Source: Maribellus luteus
GTDB taxonomy: Bacteria; Bacteroidota; Bacteroidia; Bacteroidales; Prolixibacteraceae
Length of the DNA: 64,000 nt
Assembly (NCBI RefSeq): GCF_003576475.1
Contig: NZ_QWGR01000017.1
Coordinates: forward strand, 1-64,000
Direction of reading: 5' to 3'
Shown: positions 28,181-39,836 of the stretch, piece after piece
How positions within the stretch are numbered: position 1 is the first letter of the stretch
How the letters are laid out: each line of letters begins with the position of its first letter
Translations under genes and position numbers: made by a program
Notes under the pieces: generated by a model
Seen by the model: the letters and a program-made list of their open reading frames with translations, nothing else
Told to the model about the DNA's origin: nothing
Database searches by the model: none

Positions 28181-29086
28181 TCAAGCCTTTTGTCTTCTTC
28201 TGAAAACCCCTGCCTGAGCCAAAGCCATAATCAGAACTCCCAGAACCGTTATAAATCCGCCAATCAGCTGATGGCGAAGCGGTAGCGTTCCAAAAAACAG
28301 GAAGGCTCCGAGTAGCACAAAAACACCCTTTGTGCTTTGTACGATGGACGAACGAGATGCTTCAATGTAGCGGAACGAGTAATAAACGGTTAAAATGGCG
28401 GTAAATTCAAGAACGGCTCCAATCAATGTATTTTTGACGGCCGTTGCTGAAAAGACAGTCGATTCTCCCATCACAAAAAACATAATAACTGAGAAGGTAA
28501 GGAGCCACACCGAACGGTTTAGGTTCAGTAGCTCGGGACTAAGCTTTTGCACGTGGGCTTTCACCACCAGGGTTGTGATAGTTGCAAAAATGGCATTGAA
28601 GAAAACCACTCCTGTCCCTTTGATAAAAATGGTTTCGAGTGTGGTGCCACCACTGTAACTGATCACAAAAGCACCGGCCAGCGCCAGAAAACCACCCATT
28701 ATTTCGATAGGTCCAAAACGTTCGTGTAAAATAAAAATGCCGCCCAACATCACCATCACCGGGTAAAGATTCCCGAGAAAAGAGGTGACCGAAGGATCGG
28801 GGATGATATGAATGGACAGGAAAAACAGAGTGGTAGTGGCAATCTCGAGCAGGCCGAGCGTTAGCAGGGTAACTACCTGTTTGCGGGATAAGTGTGCTAC
28901 TTGTTTTAGCTTTTTGTTGAAAAGGGCAAACACAAAACAGGAGAGCGCAACCACCAGGTACCACAAACTTCCAAATTGTGCCAGCGGTATCTCATTCAGC
29001 GCCGCTTTGCTAAAAATGTAAACATTTGAAAAAGCCAGGGTGGCTACCAGTGCAAAGAAATAGCCCTTAAAAGTATTCGACTTCAT
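28181..29086 (-). CDS. EamA/DMT-family transporter
   Basis: A 301-residue protein with ten predicted membrane helices arranged as two EamA repeats (about 10-140 and 150-295), with family blocks FLGNLYPVMVMLGGIFILHERFG and a C-terminal repeat ending GGFITVLGVLIMALAQ. The drug/metabolite transporter superfamily exports amino acids, nucleosides or other metabolites; the substrate here is unknown. The frame stays open to 29272, but that extension is translated repeat-like intergenic DNA, so the ATG at 29086 (family-normal length) is chosen. Confidence 0.85.
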   Translation of the reverse strand: MKSNTFKGYFFALVATLAFSNVYIFSKAALNEIPLAQFGSLWYLVVALSCFVFALFNKKLKQVAHLSRKQVVTLLTLGLLEIATTTLFFLSIHIIPDPSVTSFLGNLYPVMVMLGGIFILHERFGPIEIMGGFLALAGAFVISYSGGTTLETIFIKGTGVVFFNAIFATITTLVVKAHVQKLSPELLNLNRSVWLLTFSVIMFFVMGESTVFSATAVKNTLIGAVLEFTAILTVYYSFRYIEASRSSIVQSTKGVFVLLGAFLFFGTLPLRHQLIGGFITVLGVLIMALAQAGVFRRRQKA

Positions 29087-29199
29087 TTGTTCAGATTGAG
29101 GAGATAAAGATAGGAAAAATGAATTCGGAGTGATACCGGAAGTTCTGATTGGGGGGCGTGACGGATTTTCCTTTTTTATTTCAGAAAAAGAATAGAAGA

Positions 29200-29276
29200 A
29201 CTCCGCGTCCTCTGTGGTTAAAAAATCAAAGAAACCGCAGAGTAAAACAGAGAGAAAAGTACAGAGTGCCACAGAG
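29200..29276. repeat. Dispersed CAGAG-type intergenic repeat fragment
   Basis: The stretch contains reiterated CAGAG/CTCTG words (CGTCCTCTGTGG, CCGCAGAG, ACAGAGAG, TACAGAG, CCACAGAG) in both orientations. This is the look of the dispersed short intergenic repeats found in many bacterial genomes. It produces a spurious N-terminal extension of the EamA frame. The rest of 29087-29481 shows only the pgi promoter. Confidence 0.45.
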
Positions 29277-29410
29277 ATTCAGCAGGGAGTAAGATTTGCA
29301 TGCTCTTCCAATTGTAGTCGGTGAGCTTAACTTGGCCTGCTGATTTTAAACTGATTTTTAAACCTTCAGTAAGCCGGGGCCTGTATGTAGCAGTAATTTT
29401 CAGATTACAT

Positions 29411-29418
29411 TATCTTTG
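29411..29418 (+). promoter_or_regulatory. -7 element (TATCTTTG) of pgi
   Basis: TATCTTTG fits TAnnTTTG, 63 bases before the pgi ATG. The -33 region is not convincing. Confidence 0.5.
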
Positions 29419-29475
29419 TTGGTAATTAGAAGTGGGAGCACTTTCGTTAATGATTCCATAAAACCTGATAAATAA

Positions 29476-31128
<1,653 letters not shown>

Positions 31129-31159
31129 TTTTCTGAACAGAAACGTTTCAAAACATACA

Positions 31160-31194
31160 AAGACTGGCTAAGATTTTTAGTCAGTCTTTTTTAT
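31160..31194 (+). terminator. Terminator of pgi
   Basis: A 12-bp stem (31160-31171 with 31177-31188, one G-T pair) with a five-base loop is followed by a T-rich tail, 31 bases after the pgi stop and before the convergent gpsA. Confidence 0.88.
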
Positions 31195-31215
31195 TTTTTA
31201 CAAAAGAGTTGTTGT

Positions 31216-32214
31216 TTAAGCAAGCTTTGTGGTCAGCTTTTCAAATGTTTTTTTACAGGACGCGCCCTCGTATAAAATTTCATAAACCGTTTCTGAAATC
31301 GGCATATCTACCTTGTATTTCTGATTGATTTTATGAATGGAAGCAGCTCCATAATAACCTTCTGCAATCATGTTCATTTCCCACTGCGCCGCTTTTACCG
31401 AATAACCTTTCCCGATCATGGTTCCAAACATACGGTTGCGGCTAAACTGAGAGTAGGCGGTTACCAGCAGGTCGCCCAGATAAGCCGGGCTTTTAATGTC
31501 GCGGTTAATGGGATGAACGGCGTCTACAAAGCGCTTGATCTCCTGAATGGCACGCGAAATAAGTACCGCATGGAAATTATCGCCATAGCGCAGTCCGTGG
31601 GCAATTCCGGCAGCAATGGAAACCACATTTTTTAGTACCGACGAATATTCGGTTCCCCAAATGTCGTCGGAAAGGGTCGTGAAAATGTATTCACTCTGAA
31701 CCAGCTGCGCAAATTTCTCGATGCGTTCGTCATCGGTTCCGGCAATGGTCAGATAAGATAGTTTTTCAAGCGCAACCTCCTCGGCATGGCATGGGCCGGT
31801 TATCACGCCCATCATGTCGAAAGGCACGCTAAAGTGCTTGTTCAGGTACTCAACAACCAGCAGGTTCTCTTCCGAAACAATTCCTTTTATACCCGAAAGA
31901 ATATACTTATCGCTGAGGTCGGTTTTTAGTCCTTCTAAAATAACGGGTAAGAAGGCCGAAGGAATGGCCAGTACCAGGATATCAGATTCGTCGGTGATTT
32001 TATTGATGTCGCTGTAAAAGGTAATCCTTGAAGTGTCGAATTCCACGTCTCTTAAATAACGCGGATTGTGACTGTATTTTTGAAAGGCTTCGATGGTTTC
32101 TTCTTTTCGGATAAACCAGTTTATCTCCCCCACATTTTCCAAGAGTATTTTTGCTATGGCAGTAGCCCAGCTGCCGCTCCCAATAACGGCAACCTTGTCT
32201 GTTTTAATATTCAT
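31216..32214 (-). CDS. gpsA: NAD(P)H-dependent glycerol-3-phosphate dehydrogenase
   Basis: A 332-residue enzyme reducing dihydroxyacetone phosphate to sn-glycerol 3-phosphate for phospholipid synthesis. The Rossmann loop is VIGSGSWATA near residue 10; substrate-side blocks GPCHAEEV near 138 and SVLKNVVSIAAGIAHG near 190 include the catalytic Lys. The frame extends to 32307, but the ATG at 32214 gives the family N terminus and is preceded by a purine-rich AGGGGAAAAGAG stretch. It is divergent from glpK-glpF, forming one glycerol-phosphate module. Confidence 0.93.
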   Translation of the reverse strand: MNIKTDKVAVIGSGSWATAIAKILLENVGEINWFIRKEETIEAFQKYSHNPRYLRDVEFDTSRITFYSDINKITDESDILVLAIPSAFLPVILEGLKTDLSDKYILSGIKGIVSEENLLVVEYLNKHFSVPFDMMGVITGPCHAEEVALEKLSYLTIAGTDDERIEKFAQLVQSEYIFTTLSDDIWGTEYSSVLKNVVSIAAGIAHGLRYGDNFHAVLISRAIQEIKRFVDAVHPINRDIKSPAYLGDLLVTAYSQFSRNRMFGTMIGKGYSVKAAQWEMNMIAEGYYGAASIHKINQKYKVDMPISETVYEILYEGASCKKTFEKLTTKLA

Positions 32215-32232
32215 CTCTTTTCCCCTTTGGCG

Positions 32233-32240
32233 CAAAAATA
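32233..32240 (-). promoter_or_regulatory. -7 element (TATTTTTG) of gpsA
   Basis: Minus strand reads TATTTTTG, matching TAnnTTTG, 18 bases upstream of the chosen ATG. A TTTG at 32254-32257 is closer than the usual -33 spacing. Confidence 0.42.
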
Positions 32241-32400
32241 CAATTTGTAAAGCCAAATCAAGAATGATTGCAGGGAAACAAGCTCGTTTTATTGAATAAT
32301 AAACCATAAGTTGTTAAGAAAGAAATTCTGCCGGATGGCTTGAATTACCTCATAAAATGTATATTAACGGTCCGAAAATAACGCCAATAAATAATCACCT

Positions 32401-33894
32401 ATGGAGAAATATATTTTGTCGCTCGATGCGGGTACTACCAGCAGCCGCGCCATCCTTTTTAATCATTCCGGAGAAATAATAGAAGTCGCGCAACAGGAGT
32501 TCGAACAGATTTACCCAAAGCCGGGCTGGGTAGAACACAATCCTGAAACTATTTGGGAAACGCAGCTGAAAGTGATGCAGGAAGTCATTCGGAAAGCTGC
32601 GATAAAAGCAGAGCAGGTGGAGGCCATCGGGATAACCAACCAGCGCGAAACAGCCATCGTTTGGAACCGCGAAACCGGGAAGCCGGTGTGCAATGCGATT
32701 GTTTGGCAAGACCGCCGTACGGCTGAATTCTGTGATGAACTAAAAGCGAAAGGATGGGAGAAAAGCGTTGCCGAAAAAACGGGGCTGGTAATCGATGCCT
32801 ATTTCTCAGGAACAAAAATAAAGTGGATACTTGACAACGTAGAAGGAGCACGTGAACTGGCAGCCAGCGGAAAACTGGCTTTTGGAACCGTTGATACCTG
32901 GCTGATCTGGAAACTGACAGGCGGTAAGCAGCATATTACCGATGTGAGCAACGCCAGCCGTACCATGATTTACAATATCCACGACCTGAAATGGGACACC
33001 GAATTACTGGAATTGTTAAACATTCCTGAGAGTGTTTTACCCGAAGTAAAACCAAGTAGCCAGGTTTACGGGAAAACGTCGGTGGATTGTTTAGGGATTG
33101 AAATTCCGATTGCAGGGATTGCCGGCGACCAGCAGGCGGCCATGTTCGGGCAAATGTGTATGAACGAAGGGATGGTGAAAAATACTTATGGTACCGGTTG
33201 TTTTGTGATGATGAATACCGGGGAAAAGCCCATCGCTTCCAAAAACAAACTGCTGACAACCATCGGCTGGCAAATAGGCGATAAAGTTACTTATGCACTT
33301 GAAGGCAGTATTTTTATTGGTGGGGCCGTGGTTCAGTGGTTGCGCGATCAGTTGGGAATTATTAAATCTTCGTCGGAAATTGAAGCGCTTGCCCGTGAGG
33401 TGGACGATAACGGCGGAGTTGTATTTGTGCAGGGATTTGTCGGACTTGGAGCACCGCACTGGGACCAGTATGCCACCGGAGCTATTATTGGGCTGACACG
33501 CGGTACCGGAAAAGCGCACATTGCGAGGGCGGCGCTCGAAGCCATTGCTTTCCGCTCCATGGAAGTAATCAATACCATGGTGCTCGATTCAGGGATTGCC
33601 CTGAACGAACTGCGTGTGGATGGCGGCGCAGCGGTTAACGACCTGCTGATGCAAATTCAGGCCGATTCAATTTCAACCACGGTGGTGCGCCCAAAAGTAA
33701 CTGAAACAACAGCCTTGGGAGCTGCTTACCTGGCAGGTCTGGCCACGGGATACTGGAGCAATGTCGAGGAGTTGAAAAATCAATGGCAGGTGGATAAAAA
33801 GTTTGCCCCTTCCAACGATACGCGTTTTATGGAAAAGACCATAAAAAACTGGAACAAAGCTGTGGAGCGCAGCAAATCGTGGAGCATGGAATAA
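32401..33894 (+). CDS. glpK: Glycerol kinase
   Basis: A 497-residue FGGY-family kinase that phosphorylates glycerol to sn-glycerol 3-phosphate. Visible are the N-terminal phosphate loop [10 protein letters not shown] (residues 8-17), the GITNQRET block near 78-85, the FGGY signature regions [11 protein letters not shown] and the C-terminal [15 protein letters not shown]. Length is exactly that of the family. It is followed by glpF after 44 bases, an uptake-and-trap operon. Confidence 0.97.
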   Translation: MEKYILSLDAGTTSSRAILFNHSGEIIEVAQQEFEQIYPKPGWVEHNPETIWETQLKVMQEVIRKAAIKAEQVEAIGITNQRETAIVWNRETGKPVCNAIVWQDRRTAEFCDELKAKGWEKSVAEKTGLVIDAYFSGTKIKWILDNVEGARELAASGKLAFGTVDTWLIWKLTGGKQHITDVSNASRTMIYNIHDLKWDTELLELLNIPESVLPEVKPSSQVYGKTSVDCLGIEIPIAGIAGDQQAAMFGQMCMNEGMVKNTYGTGCFVMMNTGEKPIASKNKLLTTIGWQIGDKVTYALEGSIFIGGAVVQWLRDQLGIIKSSSEIEALAREVDDNGGVVFVQGFVGLGAPHWDQYATGAIIGLTRGTGKAHIARAALEAIAFRSMEVINTMVLDSGIALNELRVDGGAAVNDLLMQIQADSISTTVVRPKVTETTALGAAYLAGLATGYWSNVEELKNQWQVDKKFAPSNDTRFMEKTIKNWNKAVERSKSWSME

Positions 33895-33938
33895 TGACCT
33901 TTGACAATTAAATTTGAAAACTATTAGAACCGATTTAT

Positions 33939-34691
33939 ATGTTAACTGAACTTTTTGGCGAGTTTCTAGGAACAGCCATTCTTATTCTGCTCGGAAACGG
34001 AGTGGTAGCCAATGTTAATCTGAAAAATACAATTGGAAACAGCAGTGGCTGGATTGTTATTACTACAGGATGGGCGCTGGCCGTTTTTACCGCCGTTTTT
34101 ATGACTGCCGGTTTAAGCGGCGCACATCTGAATCCGGCTGTGACGATAGGTTTGGCTGCCGCCAGCCAGTTTGCGTGGATAAAGGTGCTTCCTTTTATTC
34201 TTGCGCAAATAGCCGGAGCCATGTTTGGAGCACTTATGGTGTATTTGTTTTACATCGATCATTTTAAAATAACCACTGCTCCCGGAATGAAAAGGGCCTG
34301 TTTCTGCACGGCGCCTGCCATTGCCAACACCAAAAGCAATTTCTTCTCGGAAGCTATCGGAACTTTTGTGCTGGTGCTTGGTGTATTGCTGATTACTGTG
34401 CCAGAATTTCAATTGGAAGGAATGAACTCCACGAAAGTAGGGTTGGGATCGTTGGGAGCCATGCCGGTTGCCCTGGTGGTTTTTGTTATTGGCCTTAGTT
34501 TGGGAGGAACCACGGGGTATGCCATTAACCCTGCCCGTGATCTCGGTCCGCGGATCGTTCACGCCTTATTGCCTTTGAATGCAAAAGACGATAATGGCTG
34601 GAAATATGCATGGGTACCGGTAATGGGACCGGTTGCAGGATGTTTTCTGGCCGCTTTTACACATATGTTGATAGTATATTTGCTGCGGTAG
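33939..34691 (+). CDS. glpF: Glycerol facilitator (aquaglyceroporin)
   Basis: A 250-residue MIP-family channel with six helices and two NPA half-helices: HLNPAVTIG near residue 65 and INPARDLGPR near 193. The Asp after the second NPAR is the mark of glycerol-conducting members rather than water channels. It follows glpK, so glycerol enters here and is trapped by phosphorylation. Confidence 0.95.
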   Translation: MLTELFGEFLGTAILILLGNGVVANVNLKNTIGNSSGWIVITTGWALAVFTAVFMTAGLSGAHLNPAVTIGLAAASQFAWIKVLPFILAQIAGAMFGALMVYLFYIDHFKITTAPGMKRACFCTAPAIANTKSNFFSEAIGTFVLVLGVLLITVPEFQLEGMNSTKVGLGSLGAMPVALVVFVIGLSLGGTTGYAINPARDLGPRIVHALLPLNAKDDNGWKYAWVPVMGPVAGCFLAAFTHMLIVYLLR

Positions 34692-34744
34692 TGAGCTTTT
34701 TTCACCCATGGTTGTTACTGTAGTTAAACTTAGAGTAAAATAAT

Positions 34745-34948
34745 ATGCCACACAATTTAAGCGACAGTTCGATTCGTTTGAGAGAAATGATCGAAAAAGC
34801 GATTGAAGACCACAAAATCACCCGCGATGAGTACGACAAGATCCTCAACATTGCCACGGAAGATGGTTTTATTGATGCGCACGAACAAGCCCTGCTCAAC
34901 GAACTCCAACAGATGATCGAAGACAAGGTAGTGCGTTTCGTAATCTGA
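34745..34948 (+). CDS. Small conserved-looking acidic protein of unknown function
   Basis: A 67-residue, mostly helical, acidic protein (IRLREMIEKAIEDHKI, then a DGFIDAHEQALLNELQQMI block). The second half resembles an EF-hand or TerB-like Asp-rich turn, but the evidence is too thin for a family name. Good codon usage and an eight-base gap to the following DUF2817 gene suggest a real gene, cotranscribed with it. Confidence 0.6.
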   Translation: MPHNLSDSSIRLREMIEKAIEDHKITRDEYDKILNIATEDGFIDAHEQALLNELQQMIEDKVVRFVI

Positions 34949-34956
34949 CAAAAAGT

Positions 34957-36201
34957 ATGAAGCGCTTTCTGAAAAGAATTGGAATTTTGCTGACATTGCT
35001 GATGTTGGGTGTATTGGCTTATACCTACATCAGCTTTAACTTTTATGCTCCCAAAGATCCAAACGTGGAAGTTGACACGCAAAGTCTGGCTTATTTTCAG
35101 GATTCGTGGGTTGAATGCCGCGATGCGTTTCGTCAGCAGGCAGAAAATATGAAAAGCCGCTTCGACAGTGTCGAGGTTTTTTCTGTTTCGTTGGAAAGCG
35201 CAACCGACGACGATCTAACGATTGATTTTTGCTATGTTCCGCCCCGCGATACCACCGAAAAACTGGTGGTGCTAGTTTCAGGCACACACGGTATTGAAGG
35301 TTATGTGGGCAGTGCCGTTCAGCAAATGTTAATGGCCGATTTTTTTCAGCCTGAAATGTTCTCAAACACAGGTGTTTTACTTGTGCACGGGCTGAATGCC
35401 TGGGGATTTAAACACCAACGTCGCTTTTCGGAAAACAACGTAGATCTGAACCGGAATTTTAGCCTCGATCGTTCGTTATTCGAAACGCAAAACGATGGCT
35501 TTGTGGCGCTTTACGATATGCTGACCCCAAAAGGGGAATTGAATATGAACAGCATCGGCAATCGCTTTTTTATGTTGAAAGCCATTCGCAAGATTGCGCA
35601 AAAAGGGATGCCGGCATTGTTGCAGGCTTTTGCCCAGGGGCAATACCAGTATCCTGAAGGGATTTATTTTGGCGGGCAAAACTTTGAACAACAGGTGGAA
35701 ATTCTGACCCGGGTTTTAAGTGAAAAAGCAAGTCCTTACCATATGCTTCTGAATCTTGACCTTCATACCGGTTTTGGCGAGCGCGGAGAGTTACATCTTT
35801 TCCCAAATCCGGTGGATGATTCGGTGCTCAAACACAGCATGGAGAAAGTGTTTGATGGTTACCGCATTGATTGGGGAGATTCCGATGATTTTTACACGGT
35901 TCACGGACAGATGGTGGAATACATCAGCAGTTTGTTTCCCGGGAAATTATCGATGCCGATGCTGATGGAGTTTGGAACGCTGAATACGGGAAGTACCGTG
36001 GGAGCTGTTAAATCGGCACATATTTCGATTGTCGAAAACCAGGGGGCACATTATGGTTACAAAACTCAGCAAGACAGTTTAAAGGCAAAAGCCGGTTATT
36101 ACGAAATGTTTTACCCGCCGTCGGAAGAATGGCGCACCAATGCACTCCACGTTTCCAAAGCAATGATGGGAAATATCTGGAAAAACTTCCAGGAATTATA
36201 A
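34957..36201 (+). CDS. DUF2817 (M14-like zinc carboxypeptidase fold) membrane-anchored protein
   Basis: A 414-residue protein with an N-terminal membrane anchor (about 8-27) and a DUF2817 domain. The zinc-site motif H111-x-x-E114 lies in VSGTHGIEG; NVDLNRNF and NLDLHTGFGE supply the other conserved Asn/Arg and His of M14-type peptidases. The active site would face the periplasm. Substrate unknown; cell-wall or peptide substrates are plausible. It ends 12 bases from the convergent DUF819 gene. Confidence 0.75.
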   Translation: MKRFLKRIGILLTLLMLGVLAYTYISFNFYAPKDPNVEVDTQSLAYFQDSWVECRDAFRQQAENMKSRFDSVEVFSVSLESATDDDLTIDFCYVPPRDTTEKLVVLVSGTHGIEGYVGSAVQQMLMADFFQPEMFSNTGVLLVHGLNAWGFKHQRRFSENNVDLNRNFSLDRSLFETQNDGFVALYDMLTPKGELNMNSIGNRFFMLKAIRKIAQKGMPALLQAFAQGQYQYPEGIYFGGQNFEQQVEILTRVLSEKASPYHMLLNLDLHTGFGERGELHLFPNPVDDSVLKHSMEKVFDGYRIDWGDSDDFYTVHGQMVEYISSLFPGKLSMPMLMEFGTLNTGSTVGAVKSAHISIVENQGAHYGYKTQQDSLKAKAGYYEMFYPPSEEWRTNALHVSKAMMGNIWKNFQEL

Positions 36202-36213
36202 TGCTTCTGATTT

Positions 36214-37479
36214 CTACTTGAGAATATATGCCACAATCACACCCAGGTAGTTTCCAACGGCGTACCCTGCAATTCCCACAAACATACCGGTTAAAATCAC
36301 TTCCCTGTTTTTAAGAGCCGAAGCTACTACCGGTACAAACGGAGGCGAGCAGATCAGCGCACTTCCGGATATGATAACCGTGTCGGCATCGATCTTAAAA
36401 ATACGGGCAATGGCTGCGTGAAGGAAATGAGAACCAAACATGGCAATTCCCACATAGTAAAACAAGGAGATGGAAATATCGGCCAGTTTGCTAATATCGG
36501 CCATGGATGCAACCGCCACACAGAAAATGAGGATGAGGTACATGCCCAGCTGAAAGGTTTTTTTGATCTTGCGGATACGCGGAACAAACGACAGGGCAAT
36601 CCCAAAAGTGGTGACAAAAATAACCACGGCGGCATTGGCAAAATCGTCGGAGAAAAGCTTGCTGAGCAAAAAACTTACGCCTAAAATAGCGACCGAAATT
36701 CCAAAGGCACCCAGCAAAGGCCAGAAAACGTCTTTCTTAAAAAATCCGTCGTACGATTCATAATCTTCTGCGAGATCAATTTCCTCGACATCAGCTTTTC
36801 CTGTATTCTGCGATTTATACGGTGGCAGAAACCACAAAAACACCTTTTGTCCAATGGTGAAGATGAATATCAGGTAAATGGCTCCAAGCGTCATTTCGTA
36901 GGTATGCGTGAGGATGTAAATTTCCTGCGAAACATTAAGGGCGGTTTTTATGGCCGCCATATTGGGCGTTCCACCGGTATACACGCCTACGAGCATTCCC
37001 GAAACTTTCCAGATTTCTTCAATACTTCCCCTGAACATCCAGAACCCGACAAAAACCATCAGCAAAACCGTGAACAAACCGATAATCAGCGAGCCTACCG
37101 CATCTTTTGCCTGACGCATCCATTTTTTTACATCCAGCGAAAACAGGATCAACGGCAGGCAAAGCATAATGGGGATACTCGAAAACAGGTCCTGTAAAAA
37201 CGAGATCGTATTTCTCGACATATCCTGCTGGGTCACCAATCCTTCGGCCAGGTATTCGCGCATTTTGCCGAAGGGGATGTAAATCGATCCTTCCACCAGC
37301 GCATGATAGGCCGGGGAAACTTCGGGGAGTACGCCCACATTCCCGATAAAAATACCGAGCCCGTAGCAAATCAGAACGGCTCCGATTTTTTTGGCCAGCG
37401 AATAGTTGTTTTCCAAATAAATAATAATGACAGGGGCTATAACAAACAGAAAGATGATCAGAAAGAAATGTGTATCCAT
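36214..37479 (-). CDS. DUF819-family membrane protein
   Basis: A 421-residue polytopic protein with about eleven hydrophobic segments and the DUF819 (YjcL-type) landmarks: an N-terminal GLGIFIGNVG block, GVYTGGTPNMAAIKTAL near 185-201 and a C-terminal ICSPPFVPVVASALKN block. The glycine-rich GGTPN segments in two halves suggest a transporter with inverted repeats. Substrate unknown. Stand-alone gene. Confidence 0.78.
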   Translation of the reverse strand: MDTHFFLIIFLFVIAPVIIIYLENNYSLAKKIGAVLICYGLGIFIGNVGVLPEVSPAYHALVEGSIYIPFGKMREYLAEGLVTQQDMSRNTISFLQDLFSSIPIMLCLPLILFSLDVKKWMRQAKDAVGSLIIGLFTVLLMVFVGFWMFRGSIEEIWKVSGMLVGVYTGGTPNMAAIKTALNVSQEIYILTHTYEMTLGAIYLIFIFTIGQKVFLWFLPPYKSQNTGKADVEEIDLAEDYESYDGFFKKDVFWPLLGAFGISVAILGVSFLLSKLFSDDFANAAVVIFVTTFGIALSFVPRIRKIKKTFQLGMYLILIFCVAVASMADISKLADISISLFYYVGIAMFGSHFLHAAIARIFKIDADTVIISGSALICSPPFVPVVASALKNREVILTGMFVGIAGYAVGNYLGVIVAYILK

Positions 37480-37578
37480 CCTAAAACGTTCAGTTTAATG
37501 GGGTGTAAAGATATTAGAAAGAGTGATTCGGACAAACTTTTATAATAGAGTGCACGGCTACTACTTGTTTGAAAAACA

Positions 37579-38973
37579 TTAATTATTCACGGTTTTCAAT
37601 ATCCAGTCACTTATCGATTTTAAAACTTCGGGATCGATGGTTTCTTCAATCTGTGCATACTCAGACGTTGCTCCACTTGTACAAGGCTGAAACAAGTGAT
37701 TGTGCGCTTCAAAACGAAGCGTATCCACCTGTGCGTTTCCGCCCGAAGCGATTGCCTCGTAGATTTTGGAAAGGTTGGAAGCCGGCACCTGCACATCTTT
37801 GGCTCCGTTAAGCGCCAGCACGGGGCATTTAACTTTGGCAAGGGTTGGCTGTGGATCGTAGGTCAGAAAATAACGGAACCAGCGGGAATTTACATAGGCA
37901 ATCTGATCATCCACTTGTTTTTTCATGCCATCATTCATTCCGGCATACATTCCCTGGGTGAGCTTTGTGCGCAATTGTTCGGCGGCTTTGTCCGCATCCG
38001 GTTCATTTCTGAGCACATCGAACATAAGTTTCTGCACCATTTTGTTTTGCTGAATCGAAAAATCGGGCAAGCCTTCCGCTTTTAGCGAGAGGTCATTTTG
38101 TTCGTACAGAACTTGTTCTCCCGCGATTCCCGGTGCTGCCAGCAGAACAATAAAAGCTACATCGCTGGAAGATGTTGCCGCCATGGGGGCGATCAATCCT
38201 CCTTCGCTGTGTCCGATCAGCCCGATTTCTTTTGGATTGATTTCTTTCCGGTTTTTCAGGAAATCAACACCTGCCAGGGCATCGGTGGCAAGCTCCTGAC
38301 TGGTGGAAGAAAGGATATCTCCTTCTGAACCGCCCACTCCCCGGTCATCTACCCGCAAAACGGCAATTCCGTGCCGGGTGAGGTAATCGGCAATTACCGC
38401 AAAGGGCTTGTGCCCAAGAATCGTTTCATCGCGGTCCTGCGCCCCTGTTCCGGTGATCAGCACTACTGCCGGACAATTTTTTCCATTCAGGGGCAGCGTG
38501 AGAGTCCCGGCCAGTTTTAACCCCGTTCCCGGATGCGTGTATTCAACTTCTTCCGAAAGATATGGGTACGGCGGAAGGGGTGTTTGCGGCCGCTTTGGTT
38601 CTGCTACTTCCCCTGCTTTTTTCAGGTTCAGGTTGAGCGATAGCCCGTTTTGTTGCCACTTGCCGGTTATGGAATCTGAAGACACAAACTTCCCTGTGTA
38701 ATTACCCCGAATAGTGGGGATGTTCATTTCAATGCTGTCGCCTTTGGTGGTGATTTCACCCTCAATATTGGCTGCCCCCTGAAGTGGAACATCCATCTTA
38801 ACATCGTACTTTCCGTCGGCCTGGCTTATCTTGAAAATAAGTTCTAGTTTTCCGGTTGGGAATGACAGTTTCCCCGACCAGTTTCCGGAAACATCAGCAT
38901 TCTGTGCTTGAATTTTTCCAACAGAAAAAACAAGGAGGATGAGAAAAGAAAACGGACAGAGCAGACTTTTCAT
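37579..38973 (-). CDS. Secreted alpha/beta hydrolase with N-terminal beta domain
   Basis: A 464-residue protein: signal peptide (1-24), a beta-rich lipocalin-like domain (about 28-125) and an alpha/beta hydrolase (about 140-460). The nucleophile elbow is G254-H-S256-E-G258; DDRGVGGSEGD precedes it, LNGAKDVQV offers the acid and EAHNHLFQ the His. This architecture is seen in Bacteroidota esterases annotated as S9-like peptidases or acyl hydrolases; substrate unknown. It is the downstream partner of the next esterase (15-base gap, same strand). Confidence 0.78.
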   Translation of the reverse strand: MKSLLCPFSFLILLVFSVGKIQAQNADVSGNWSGKLSFPTGKLELIFKISQADGKYDVKMDVPLQGAANIEGEITTKGDSIEMNIPTIRGNYTGKFVSSDSITGKWQQNGLSLNLNLKKAGEVAEPKRPQTPLPPYPYLSEEVEYTHPGTGLKLAGTLTLPLNGKNCPAVVLITGTGAQDRDETILGHKPFAVIADYLTRHGIAVLRVDDRGVGGSEGDILSSTSQELATDALAGVDFLKNRKEINPKEIGLIGHSEGGLIAPMAATSSSDVAFIVLLAAPGIAGEQVLYEQNDLSLKAEGLPDFSIQQNKMVQKLMFDVLRNEPDADKAAEQLRTKLTQGMYAGMNDGMKKQVDDQIAYVNSRWFRYFLTYDPQPTLAKVKCPVLALNGAKDVQVPASNLSKIYEAIASGGNAQVDTLRFEAHNHLFQPCTSGATSEYAQIEETIDPEVLKSISDWILKTVNN

Positions 38974-38988
38974 CGGAGTTTATTTTGA

Positions 38989-39807
38989 TTATTGTTTTTT
39001 CAATGGTTTAATCTCTTTTAACAGGAGTTCCAGCGCCGGAGAAGCCATGCCTCCGTGATCAAATCCATCCAATTCCAAAAGCTTGGTGTGCTGATGTCCG
39101 GCCACCTTCATCATGCGGTACATGTAAGCATTTTCTTCGTAACGGCCAAGCATTTCCAGTTCGCGGTCGCCGGTGATTAACACAAGCGGCGGAGCGTCGG
39201 CACGAACAAAATAAAGCGGTGCCAGTTCGTCAACAACGGGTTGGGTTCCCTCAATGCCTCTTTCTTTGCGCACCGTAAAATGCGTGATGGTATGCCCGCT
39301 AAAAGGTACCAGCAAAGCAATATCATCGGCATCTACGTTGAACTTCGCCAGGTAGTGTTTGTCCAGTCCAATCATCGAGGAGAGGTAACCTCCGGCCGAG
39401 TGCCCCGAAACAACGATCTTCTCTTTACTGCCACCGTATTTCTCAATATTGTTGAAAGTCCAGGCAACGGCGGCCGCAGCGTCCTCAATGTAAACCGGGC
39501 TTTTTACTTTGGGCGACAAACGGTAATTCACGGCTACCACCGCAATGCCTTTTTCTTTTAATGTTGCGGGAATCGATTTCTCGCCGCCTGTTAATCCGCC
39601 GCCGTGAAACCACACCACGGTAACAAAATCCGTAGTATTTTCGGGGTAATAGAGATCAAGTTTACAACGTTCATTTGCATACTCCGAGGTTTCACTTTCA
39701 GGAATGTATGAAATATTTTTAACTAAAGTATAGGTAATCTCCTGTGCAATTGAAGATTGGAAGCTAATTGTCAGGAAAATAAATAATAGGAGCAGGTTCT
39801 TTTGCAT
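38989..39807 (-). CDS. Secreted alpha/beta hydrolase (HSL-type esterase)
   Basis: A 272-residue protein with a signal peptide (1-21) and the hormone-sensitive-lipase-type oxyanion motif H68-G-G-G71, nucleophile elbow G135-H-S137-A-G139 and a C-terminal LDGFDHGGM His block. It should hydrolyse short acyl esters in the periplasm or outside. First gene of a two-gene unit with the 464-residue hydrolase. A TACTTTTG box at 39837-39844 on the minus strand is its likely promoter. Confidence 0.8.
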   Translation of the reverse strand: MQKNLLLLFIFLTISFQSSIAQEITYTLVKNISYIPESETSEYANERCKLDLYYPENTTDFVTVVWFHGGGLTGGEKSIPATLKEKGIAVVAVNYRLSPKVKSPVYIEDAAAAVAWTFNNIEKYGGSKEKIVVSGHSAGGYLSSMIGLDKHYLAKFNVDADDIALLVPFSGHTITHFTVRKERGIEGTQPVVDELAPLYFVRADAPPLVLITGDRELEMLGRYEENAYMYRMMKVAGHQHTKLLELDGFDHGGMASPALELLLKEIKPLKKQ

Positions 39808-39836
39808 ATTAATCGTTTTGATTCTTAACTAAAGTA

